This document shows positions 54,779-63,223 of a stretch of 64,000 nucleotides of DNA, piece after piece (the first letter of the stretch is position 1; every line of letters begins with the position of its first letter). Under the pieces are notes generated by a model. It was not told the origin of the DNA. It saw nothing but the letters and a program-made list of their open reading frames with translations, and did not search any database. Source of the stretch: Flaccisagitta enflata (taxonomy: Eukaryota; Chaetognatha; Sagittoidea; Aphragmophora); contig OZ231128.1 of the NCBI GenBank assembly GCA_965153355.1, positions 7,130,001 to 7,194,000 of the forward strand. Direction: 5' to 3'. The translations under genes were made by a program, and so were the position numbers.

Positions 54779-57700
54779 GAAGCTAACGACTCCGGTGAAT
54801 GTAATCAAAGTAATAATCAAAGTAACAACACTATTACCCATACTAGTAATGCTGAAATCATTAACGCGTCCAGCGGAGTGAAATCGCAAGTTACTGTTTC
54901 CACTAATTACAATGCAATTGATGTTACGGATACGAATATTCAAGCAAGCAATTGTACTGAATCTGATCAATCAATTAATGTAGTAGAAGAGAAAAAAGGA
55001 AAATATTATGTGGCCGCTGTCGTTAGCTCAACAATAAAAGTTTTCTTCGTTGACAGTGGTGCAGACTTAAGTTGTTGTAATGAAGATTTAGCGAAATATG
55101 GTGAAAGAAAAATTTTGCGTAAACCGATAAAAATACAATCATACGATGAAGAATCGCACCAGACTGTAACGGAAAGCGTGATTATAAGGTTACACTTTGG
55201 ACCTGTAATTGCTCATTTGCGTTTTTATGTTTGTAACACCCGCCAAAACATAATTGGTTGCGATCTGTTGAGAAACAATGATGTTAGAATTTCATTAAAT
55301 ACCTTTAACGAAATAATGTGCATCGGCAACTTTAGATTCTTGACAATGCCTACAGAAGATGAAGCTATTGAAGAGCTAGAAAGGAGGAGAAAGTTGCACA
55401 AAGAAAAGCTAACTAGCAGTCAGAATAACCGTGGACGTAATTGGGCTAGAGTGACTGTAAATTGTCTTTTGAAACCTCACTCTGTAGCGAACGTTGTACT
55501 GAAAACAGATCATGAATTGTCACCTGAAAAAGAATATGTTTTCATTAGCTTATTTGACGAGGATGTAGACGATCAAATTGGCATCCCTTGTGTTAAAATC
55601 GGTAAAAATAATGGCAAATTTATGATCCCGGTGGAAAATCTAAGCGGATCTGATTACGGTTTAAAAGCAAAAACTGCCTTAGGTGAGGTAAAAGTATGCG
55701 GTGACAAATTAGATAAATACACGGTTTTAGCCTTCGATCAAGAAGAAATGGACGAGGCAATGCGCGACGTCTTCACATACACAAATGCATCTGCAACTGT
55801 CAAAGAAAACATTAATGATTCTAAGGAAAAGAAAAATGAAAACAAAACAACACAAAATGCAATGGCGCCAGACGCGATGGCGTTAAACGGCGCCGAATCC
55901 GAAACTGGCGCCAAGGGCGCAAATGAAGGGCGCCGGCGAAAGTCAAACCTACGAACAAAAGAAGGTGGTAAAGAAGGCAGACCACCTGAAAATAAAACAG
56001 TACATTTTGAGGAGACCTCAAAAGTAGAGGGGGAGAGAACGCCAAATGATCCAGATAATTGCAAACCAACACCAATAAAAATCACTGATCCAAACGAAAA
56101 AGTATCTTATGAAGATGGACCGATCAAGTTTACAGAACTAATCAATAGAAACAAAGTCCCACCTGAAGCATTAACAAAATGCATGAAGGATGGTATTGAA
56201 ATAGATCTTGACTTGAACGTGCCAGAGGCGGAAATAGGTATAAATGAGGATCCCGTCGACATTGAAGAGGAACGCCGACGAAACCGTAAATGTCCCTATT
56301 GGCCATCAAGGGAAGAATTCTTGAAAAACTTTGATTTTTCCACGGTTGAACATGAATACCTAGAAGAAGTAAAGCAATTACTCTGGGATTTCAGGGGAAC
56401 GTTCTTTAATGAAGACAAACCGGAAATGTTTAGAAAAGGAATAAATATGGCGCCAATTGAAATTAAAATGAAGAAAGGTATGGAACCAACAAAGCGCCAT
56501 CCACCAAGGCGCATGAATGAGGAAAAGCTTAAACATTTGAAAGAACACATAAGGTTAATGTTAGAAAGGGGAGTAATCGAGGAGCTGAAAGATGGCGCCG
56601 ATGGCGCCTATATCAATCCCCTATTAATAGTGATAGAAGAAAGATTTTTAGCAAGTCTTGGTACCACCAAAAAGAAATCGCGTTTCGTACTTGACCTTTC
56701 TTTCTTAAATTCCTGTGCTGCAACTGTACAGTACCCACTGCCTTATTCGGCAGATTTCATTGCGTCAATTTCTAAACCTCCGTTTAAAGTCTTTACTAAC
56801 GTTGATTTCGTGTCGATGTTTTATCAAATGAATATCACAGAAAAATGCGCCAGAAAATACTTTGCATTTCAATGTCTGAATCGCACCTTCTATTTGAAGC
56901 GAATGGTCATGGGCTTCAGTGGAGCGCCATCATATTGCCAAGCGATGCTTGAGCGTTGCTTCAGATCGGCGCCAAATTCACATGGATTCATCGACGACGT
57001 TACAACGAAATCTGAGACGCAAGAGGCTCACGTGCGTCGTGACCTTCCGTTGATGTTGGCAATTTGTAGCAAATACAATTTGCTCATCTCTCCTAAAAAG
57101 GTAGATTTGATGAAAGATAATGTCAGAGTTCTTGGATTTCAACTATCTCAATGTTCAAAAGCTATTGCAAATGAAAAGAAAGAAAAAATCCAAAACATGG
57201 AGTTTCCTACTACAAAGAAAGAGGCACTGAGCAAATCTGCATTCTTTGCCTATTTCATAGGCGTGGCTCCACGCTTATCGGAGTTAATGACATCTCTAAG
57301 GCGTTTAGCGCATCCCAAAGTAAGATTCAAACCAACTCAAGCAGACAGAGATAAATTCGAAGAATTGAAATCTTACCTCCTCGACGAGAGAGTGGGCGTT
57401 CTTAGAACTGCATGTCAAGATCCTAAAACTTTGACGATTATCTTCTGCGACGCATCCTCCACGTCAATAGGCTGCGTCGCCACGCAAATGCTTCCACCAT
57501 TGCCAGAATCTGGTTTAGATCCAACAAAGAAATATTTATCAATTGTTGCCTGCTGGAGCAAGAAAATTGATGAAAATTGGAATTCTTACCCTATTTGGGT
57601 ACTTGAATTGTGTGCTCTCGAGGAGAGCACACACAAGCTATCATATCTGCTCAGCGGGCGTTGTTTTTACTGTGTAACGGACAGTAGTACAGTCCGTGCC

Positions 57701-59887
57701 TGGTCCTCGCTCGAGATCGTCCCGAAGGACATCGCGAGAAAAATTATCAGGCTGCAAAACTACAACTATAGAATAATTTTCTGTGAGTCCCGCCTAAATC
57801 CGAGTGATTTCTTGACACGCTGGAATGAAGATGAAAAGCCAGTATGCAAATTTCCCCGCTTTCTATCAAAAAGAATAATCACTCCAACAGGGGAAGAAAT
57901 CCCATGGGAGAAGCTTTTTAGCAAGGTGCAAGCTAAAGAAGCTGAAAAATTCTTCAATCTTAAAAGAAAACAAGAAATGGCACACGCGGTTGACCCAGAA
58001 ATGACCATTGAATATAACAAAAAAGAAACTGAATTGGACATGAAACATTTCAGACAGGCAATGATGGATGAAAATGAAGACAGTGAAAACAACAGCCATG
58101 AAAAGGGTGAAGAAAGCAGCAATGAAAGCAAGAAAAAGAAAAAGAAACAAACAAAACAAATTGCAAAACAAACAAATGCAAATGACATCGATGTCAAATC
58201 AATCAACAGCATCATTGCGGCTTATACACTAACCGACGAAGAAGTGAGAGCAGGAGTTGACGAACTGCTTGAAGAACCTCCATTGGATGCGGATGCGGCG
58301 GAAACCGTAGAATTGGATGAGTTCAAAGACAATCGACTCAAAAGCATCAGGGATCTGCAAAATGATGATAATATTCAAAAAATTAAAGAAATAATTATCA
58401 ATAATGATCCCGCACCTGACAAAACTGCAGCATTAATCCTATCTCCAGAATTAAAACATTATTACAAAAACAAATCTCTTTTCAAATTGAACAAAGAAAA
58501 CATTCTGTTGAGATTGTGGATCGATGCCAACGGACAGATGGACCAGCTAATAGTCGTGGGTGAAAAGCAGTTTCACGACATAGTTGACAAAACACACAAG
58601 TGTCTCGCATCATCGCATCAACACGCAGGTCAAAGACGCACATTTGAATCCTTAAGGAGAAGATACTTTAGCTTTCATATGCGAAAAACAATAGCTTCCA
58701 TCATCAACAAATGTCCAACTTGTCAACTAAATAAACATCACAAAAGCTGCGCGACGGACAAAGGAAACAAGATAGCTATCGAACCTAACGCTGAGGCTGA
58801 AATCGATTTATGTGGCCCGTTATCTAGCTGGGCAAAAACAGCAGCTGGTAACCCACGCTACATCTATTTATATATCGACAGTCACACGCGTTTCTTAATC
58901 ACACATGTCCTTTCATCTACCGCAGATGAACAAATATATCAAGCAATATTGCACACGCGCAACACCCTCTGTGGGTTACCTGCGAGGCTGCAGATGGACA
59001 ACGCCATCTGCAAGCCTAATAGTAAGACACAACAATTTCTGCGAGACCACGGGGTCGAGATTTCACACGGTCTACCATACGTAAGTAGATGTCAAAGCAG
59101 AGTGGAACGTGCAATAAATTCATTAGTAAGACAAATCTGTGTCTTACAAACTCAACATCCACGCACACCATTCACAAGGTTAGTGGCGGATGCCACTTTT
59201 ATACTAAATTCAACACCATCGACATCATTGGGCAATAAAGAAAGACTTTATTGCCCTCGAGACTTACATTTTGCCAAATGCCCGACCGACTTCTTGCATC
59301 ATCGAGGCGAAATTAGAGAAATTGAAGACCTTGGGGCTTCAGCGCGCACAGCATCTCAGGTGACTCTTGTAAATGATGTCCTACGGCACCTAAGGCGTAA
59401 GAAGAAATCATCCCCAACGGACTACAATAAAATTCTCAAGCCTAATCAAATCTGCCTTAAAAAGAAAATGGTATTTCCAACGGGCTCGGCAAGAAAACTG
59501 GGCTATAAAACTCTCTTTCAAGTTTTGAAAGTAAAATCTCGCGTAGCAACTAACAACTATCGATGCATTGACTTGCGAACTAATGAAGAATTGATAGTGG
59601 GAGGAGATACTCTCATCAAACTATCGCTAACTGCACCTGAAGCCGTAAAATTGAGTGAAGAAATGGAGAATTTGGCCGGAAGAGAATTTGTGACGAACCA
59701 TTTGCGCATCGACGACGAATCGGCGCCGGAAATGCAAGAGTTGCTAGTGCGCCGGCCAATCGACGCGAGTAACGACACGCCAGTGGCAGAGACCCGTCGG
59801 TCCAACCGGATTCGCACAAGAGAGGAACGAGCGCGCCAATCAGCGGCAGTTAGCTGCATAGACATGAGAAGTTTGTTCAAAGAATAA
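54773..59887 (+). CDS. pol: Pol: protease, reverse transcriptase, RNase H, integrase (readthrough product)
   Basis: The frame directly continues gag after the TGA; a GTG at 54,878 and the first ATG behind the protease make independent initiation unlikely. Parts in order: retropepsin-like aspartic protease with VDSGAD (Asp codon at 55,052) and a later IGCDLL flap-end motif; a long acidic linker; Ty3/gypsy-type RT with RFVLDLSFLN, FTNVDFVSMFYQM, MGFSGAPSYCQ and the catalytic FIDDV at 56,987-57,001 (FIDD in place of YxDD); RNase H with CDASS, LCALEES, TDSSTVRAW and LTRW acidic residues; integrase with an H-H-C-C zinc end (58,593-58,730) and a D-D-E core (about 58,803, 58,993 and 59,103). There is no chromodomain. 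A Lys/Glu-rich insert separates RNase H from integrase. No frameshift or stop was found, consistent with a young active copy. Confidence 0.92.
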   Translation, partial: QSEANDSGECNQSNNQSNNTITHTSNAEIINASSGVKSQVTVSTNYNAIDVTDTNIQASNCTESDQSINVVEEKKGKYYVAAVVSSTIKVFFVDSGADLSCCNEDLAKYGERKILRKPIKIQSYDEESHQTVTESVIIRLHFGPVIAHLRFYVCNTRQNIIGCDLLRNNDVRISLNTFNEIMCIGNFRFLTMPTEDEAIEELERRRKLHKEKLTSSQNNRGRNWARVTVNCLLKPHSVANVVLKTDHELSPEKEYVFISLFDEDVDDQIGIPCVKIGKNNGKFMIPVENLSGSDYGLKAKTALGEVKVCGDKLDKYTVLAFDQEEMDEAMRDVFTYTNASATVKENINDSKEKKNENKTTQNAMAPDAMALNGAESETGAKGANEGRRRKSNLRTKEGGKEGRPPENKTVHFEETSKVEGERTPNDPDNCKPTPIKITDPNEKVSYEDGPIKFTELINRNKVPPEALTKCMKDGIEIDLDLNVPEAEIGINEDPVDIEEERRRNRKCPYWPSREEFLKNFDFSTVEHEYLEEVKQLLWDFRGTFFNEDKPEMFRKGINMAPIEIKMKKGMEPTKRHPPRRMNEEKLKHLKEHIRLMLERGVIEELKDGADGAYINPLLIVIEERFLASLGTTKKKSRFVLDLSFLNSCAATVQYPLPYSADFIASISKPPFKVFTNVDFVSMFYQMNITEKCARKYFAFQCLNRTFYLKRMVMGFSGAPSYCQAMLERCFRSAPNSHGFIDDVTTKSETQEAHVRRDLPLMLAICSKYNLLISPKKVDLMKDNVRVLGFQLSQCSKAIANEKKEKIQNMEFPTTKKEALSKSAFFAYFIGVAPRLSELMTSLRRLAHPKVRFKPTQADRDKFEELKSYLLDERVGVLRTACQDPKTLTIIFCDASSTSIGCVATQMLPPLPESGLDPTKKYLSIVACWSKKIDENWNSYPIWVLELCALEESTHKLSYLLSGRCFYCVTDSSTVRAWSSLEIVPKDIARKIIRLQNYNYRIIFCESRLNPSDFLTRWNEDEKPVCKFPRFLSKRIITPTGEEIPWEKLFSKVQAKEAEKFFNLKRKQEMAHAVDPEMTIEYNKKETELDMKHFRQAMMDENEDSENNSHEKGEESSNESKKKKKKQTKQIAKQTNANDIDVKSINSIIAAYTLTDEEVRAGVDELLEEPPLDADAAETVELDEFKDNRLKSIRDLQNDDNIQKIKEIIINNDPAPDKTAALILSPELKHYYKNKSLFKLNKENILLRLWIDANGQMDQLIVVGEKQFHDIVDKTHKCLASSHQHAGQRRTFESLRRRYFSFHMRKTIASIINKCPTCQLNKHHKSCATDKGNKIAIEPNAEAEIDLCGPLSSWAKTAAGNPRYIYLYIDSHTRFLITHVLSSTADEQIYQAILHTRNTLCGLPARLQMDNAICKPNSKTQQFLRDHGVEISHGLPYVSRCQSRVERAINSLVRQICVLQTQHPRTPFTRLVADATFILNSTPSTSLGNKERLYCPRDLHFAKCPTDFLHHRGEIREIEDLGASARTASQVTLVNDVLRHLRRKKKSSPTDYNKILKPNQICLKKKMVFPTGSARKLGYKTLFQVLKVKSRVATNNYRCIDLRTNEELIVGGDTLIKLSLTAPEAVKLSEEMENLAGREFVTNHLRIDDESAPEMQELLVRRPIDASNDTPVAETRRSNRIRTREERARQSAAVSCIDMRSLFKE

Positions 59888-59950
59888 CTAACTAACTAAA
59901 AAGCGGATAAACCTAATTGTTGAAATATGCAAACTAAGCATAAGTAATAC

Positions 59951-60024
<74 letters not shown>

Positions 60025-60217
60025 ATTACCTAAATACACTCCTTTGATCCGCGATTTATTATAGTTGAGATAATTTTAATCTACAATTTTTTTTAATAAA
60101 AAAAGTCCTAGGCGGAGCCTAAAAGAATAAATAAAAGACGAAAAATAAAGAGAAAAACCTTTTTTCGCCATTAATTTGACTCCTCAACTCCACATCAACA
60201 CCTTCTTTCAACACTTT
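59888..60217 (+). other. 3' region of pol with an internal poly(A) tract
   Basis: From 59,950 to 60,022 the sequence is A73 with one G. It lies about 60 bases after the pol stop and before the antisense gene module. AATAAA occurs on the plus strand near 60,110-60,150. The tract may mark where a polyadenylated RNA end was joined to the antisense module, or serve as an internal terminator-like element. Confidence 0.6.
60055..60060 (-). terminator. Possible poly(A) signal for the distal antisense gene
   Basis: AATAAA on the minus strand about 160 bases past the stop of the 130-residue antisense ORF. It is a single hexamer in AT-rich DNA, so only suggestive. Confidence 0.35.
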
Positions 60218-60610
60218 CTACACAGCACTAATACAACGCCGCCTTTCAGAGTCGGTCCTGTTGGCAAGTGAGCGTTGGGTCTCAGATGCAGCCGGCAATT
60301 GGGGCATCTCGTACTGCTCATCTTGTTCATCTTGTGGATGGCGACCAAGCATACTGGCGAGGCGACCAAACAGACGGACAAAATGTGCACCAATCCGCCT
60401 GGCCGCCTCGGGGTTCTGCTTGGCCACCACCACCGCCAGAACAACAGAAGCCAGCCCGAGCACCCCAATCACTAAAGGCTGCACCCAATCACCAACTCCA
60501 CTTGTCACTCCCTTTCCAGCCACTAGGCTGTGAGGAGTGGAGGACGGGGACCGACCATGGGTAAATTTCCAATCAGTAGCTGATTGGTTAAAGTGATTTT
60601 TAAAAGACAT
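60218..60610 (-). CDS. Antisense small membrane protein inside the giant element
   Basis: The 130-codon frame has an ATG in good context (CCAACCATGTC). Residues about 43-64 form one hydrophobic helix (WVQPLVIGVLGLASVVLAVVVA without the final residues), preceded by a Gly/Ser-rich stretch and followed by a basic then acidic tail. No signal peptide is evident. Two acceptor-like sites (TGACTCACAG and CTTTTAG) lie just upstream, so a 5' non-coding exon is likely. It follows the four-exon antisense gene in the same orientation, starting about 300 bases past that gene's poly(A) signal. The plus strand also has open frames here, but they lack motifs. No family is recognised. Confidence 0.5.
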   Translation of the reverse strand: MSFKNHFNQSATDWKFTHGRSPSSTPHSLVAGKGVTSGVGDWVQPLVIGVLGLASVVLAVVVAKQNPEAARRIGAHFVRLFGRLASMLGRHPQDEQDEQYEMPQLPAASETQRSLANRTDSERRRCISAV

Positions 60611-60909
60611 GGTTGGCAGGACCTATCTGTGAGTCAAAACAATGGGTTCCTAAAAGATAGAGCACAGCCACCCAAAAAGGTAAAATAACTAGCAAGCAAG
60701 TGTAGAAATGAAACTAACAATTAGATAGCCCCGAGAGAATCTAGAAAAATGCAGATTATTTCCGCCGGATAGCCAATATTATATCTGCGATGAGGAGAAA
60801 GGTAGTTAGTGACAAGCAACACTAAAGACGTACGTGTGAAACAAAGACTGCTTACAAAAGAACACATGACATAAGACTACAACACGGTGACAGCTCATAG
60901 CCGACAAAT

Positions 60910-60915
60910 TTTATT
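60910..60915 (-). terminator. Poly(A) signal of the four-exon antisense gene
   Basis: AATAAA on the minus strand starts ten bases downstream of the TAA of the predicted last exon, giving a very short 3' UTR. Confidence 0.6.
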
Positions 60916-60924
60916 ATGGTGTCT

Positions 60925-62603
60925 TTAAAGGCTTGTAGTCGTGGTTCCCATGGAGATGACGACATTTCCTCCATCGTTCATGTTGTTTCTGTAAAAGTAA
61001 TGAAAATGGGACAAGTTAAATTTAACAGAATTCAAACTATGAGCAACGAAATGGTACATGTACACTTAATGAATACTGTTAATGGCTGAACAAATGATAA
61101 TTTTATCATAACATGCCCTTACAGCTTTGGCATTTGATCTTTGTTTATAACATACTTTCCTTTTAAATTATTGCAATTAATTATTGCTAATGTTTACTCA
61201 ATTTAGTAGAATCGCAAATTACCGTATTTTTTTTATATAAAAACAAAAACACTCTAGTCAACACTCAAGAATAAAGAAAAGACAAAGACAAAGACAAAGG
61301 CAAAGCTCAAGAAATGATCCGTCTAATGATCATTAAAAATCATTCTTAGCCCAGGAAGTAGAGGAGGAGAAGTGATGGATATTGAACATGAAAAGTTAAG
61401 AAGAGGAGGCAAGAAAATGTGTCAACAACCATCACTAATCAAAATCACAACATCATCAACACCTTCACTATGACATTCATCAACATACTGTGACAGCAAC
61501 AATTTACAACAATTTGTACATACATGTAAATAACAATGCAACAAATGTCTCACCCGCGATTCATCGACGCGTTAGGCGCTGATCCCACCATCGAAGATGA
61601 GCGAAAACTTGGTGGCGAGGCGGCGCCGTTGTTCGGCATCGGCGCGACGACAGCATTCGGACTCGTCACCGACGCGCTCGACGGCGACGCGACGCCGTTA
61701 GTAGAAGGCGCGGCGGTGACACCGGCGGCCGGACGGTTGGCTCCAAAAAGCGACGCAGGATTCGAGACACTCACCGCCGGCAAAGATGGATGCGTCGTAC
61801 GCGACCGCTGAACCGCCGAATACGATTTGGCGCAAGCGGCGAAAACAATAAAAAGTAATACGAGCAGTTCCACCACATTCAACGCCAAGCCAGCGCCGGA
61901 GATCTCTTCAACATGATCGACATCTTCACCAATACGAGACTTGAGATGATCCTTCACGAGTCGCGAATCCATGGGCAGACATTTCGTTAATGATGGCTTT
62001 TGGAACCAAGGCATACGAAAGACGATTACGAGACACGGACGACCATCTTCATAGCTGAAAAGCAACAAAAAGTCCTATAATAAAAAGCGCGCAAGTCCAA
62101 ATCGATATCGACGTACACGAACGGAAAAACGTTGCACAGTCACCAACAACCTTTATAATACAACACATTTCTTCAATTGGCAACAATGTCAAGCATCAAC
62201 ACTAAATCATCGAATGTCAACACCACATCATCAAACATCAACACCAGCAGATGTAACATTCAAAATCGTCATTAAAGTTTCTAAACAACGATCATCTTAC
62301 TTGAATCCAAGTCCGCGATAGAATTCTTCTGTATTATCATCAAACAGCGGCTGCGGATCAGCGCGATTCGCACGTGACCATTCGACGACCGCATCCTTGA
62401 GTTTTCCATCCTATTCGAATACGGAACTTATTATTCGCGGACCAAAAAAAATTCTCGAAAAGAAATACAAAACGAATTAAAGAAGGTGTAGAACGGAGGA
62501 GAGAGTTGTTCACCTGTTCTTCGGTTATCCTGGGCACAGAATTGATCGCGCGCCCTCTGGCGACTGAGACGACGAAACTAACTACGAGCAACAAAAAGAA
62601 CAT
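60925..62603 (-). CDS. Antisense four-exon gene for a type I membrane protein, carried inside the retrotransposon
   Basis: Coding exons on the minus strand: 62,603-62,514, 62,410-62,301, 62,054-61,554 and 60,988-60,925 (90+110+501+64 = 765 bases, 254 residues plus TAA). All three introns are GT-AG (103, 246 and 565 bases; donors GTGAAC, GTAAGA, GTGAGA; acceptors ending AATAG, TTTTCAG, TTTACAG), and the phases 0, 2, 2 fit at every join. The product starts with a hydrophobic signal peptide (MFFLLLVVSFVVSVARG). An ectodomain of about 100 residues with two cysteines follows, then one transmembrane helix (residues 123-143, LALNVVELLVLLFIVFAACA) and a Ser/Ala/Pro-rich cytoplasmic tail. AATAAA lies ten bases past the stop. 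Exons are GC-richer than introns. No family is recognised; it could be a captured host gene or an antisense envelope-like protein. Confidence 0.72.
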
Positions 62604-62630
62604 CTTCGAAACGGCAGGGAGAAAATGGTT

Positions 62631-62912
62631 TCAAGAAAGAAATCCGCAGAATGTCATTGGAAATCGAGCGACCGAATTTATACGATTATTTAGGCACTTT
62701 ATAATTTCGAAGGCCTCGAAATTGGCCACTAACTTCAATTTCATATTTCCCACTGTACATTCTTTAAAATTTTGTCCTTGAATTTCGTTGCTCGTAGTCA
62801 TTTTAAATTGACCATCGTCGCCTAAACCAATCCAAAATTGAAATTTTGTAGAAAGGGAGGCGCAAGAAGTATTCTTGCGGCACCCTTTAGTAGAGGGGGA
62901 GAGTCGTGGCAT
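62631..62912 (-). CDS. Possible third antisense ORF next to the 3' LTR
   Basis: A 93-codon frame starts inside the 3' LTR (ATG 62,912; another ATG at about 62,801) and ends 27 bases before the ATG of the four-exon gene. Its middle reads like ordinary protein (for example NFKECTVGNMKLKLV), with no known motif. It may be a separate small gene, an upstream ORF, or a 5' exon. A plus-strand frame overlaps it, so support is weak. Confidence 0.35.
   Translation of the reverse strand: MPRLSPSTKGCRKNTSCASLSTKFQFWIGLGDDGQFKMTTSNEIQGQNFKECTVGNMKLKLVANFEAFEIIKCLNNRINSVARFPMTFCGFLS
62892..62901 (+). other. Polypurine tract
   Basis: AGAGGGGGAG immediately precedes the 3' LTR, in the position where plus-strand DNA synthesis is primed in LTR elements. 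Confidence 0.85.
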
Positions 62913-63223
62913 GGGGGGATAGTCTGGGATAGACCACCAGACAGAGGAAGTCTAGGCGACGATATATCGCTGAATTAGTCTGGAAATGAAACTTTCTTTA
63001 TATTTCCACGAATTCAAAGGTCTCTTTTGGCCAAAACAAACGATCCCTTTTTGCTTCCGGCTCTGAAGCCTTCGCGATCAATGAATTCTGAATTAAATTC
63101 TTTCTCTTTGAACTAAAAACCTCGTCCTGACGTCCGCTCCTGACCGGCTTTTAGCTAGAAATCAGAGATTTCATACATATCCTACTAGCTAGAAATTAGC
63201 TCCGGATAGGATTCATTATGACT
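62902..63223 (+). repeat. 3' LTR (322 bp)
   Basis: Same length as the 5' LTR and, read by eye, identical to it. It is followed by GTTT, the target duplication. Confidence 0.95.

Larger units (their letters stand above)
37227..63223 (+). mobile_element. Giant Ty3/gypsy-like LTR retrotransposon, 25,997 bp, apparently intact
   Basis: Two 322-bp LTRs (37,227-37,548 and 62,902-63,223) bound the element. By eye they show no difference. They begin AGTC and end GACT, like the AGT...ACT ends of many gypsy elements, and are flanked by GTTT on both sides (37,223-37,226; 63,224-63,227). A primer-binding site touches the left LTR and a polypurine tract touches the right one. Domain order protease-RT-RNaseH-integrase and the RT motifs place it with Ty3/gypsy. 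The size is several times the usual 5-8 kb. The excess is a hairpin-rich leader, a huge RING/CCHC ORF and oversized Gag, and an antisense gene module before the 3' LTR. Known giant relatives in this size class are Ogre of plants and Burro of planarians; whether this belongs near Burro cannot be judged without alignment. Confidence 0.93.

Noticed and set aside
61536-61811. Plus-strand 91-codon ORF over antisense exon 3
   Set aside because: No motif, low complexity, and it overlaps the better-supported spliced antisense gene.
62055-62090. Alternative acceptor (TATTATAG, minus) for exon 3 of the antisense gene
   Set aside because: Exon 2 ends in phase 2, so this acceptor would put exon 3 out of frame; the TTTTCAG at 62,055-62,061 fits both phase and consensus.
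37227-63223. BEL/Pao assignment of the giant element
   Set aside because: RT motifs (VLDLSFLN, TNVDFVSMFYQM, FIDD) and AGT...ACT LTR ends fit Ty3/gypsy better. A phylogeny would settle it.
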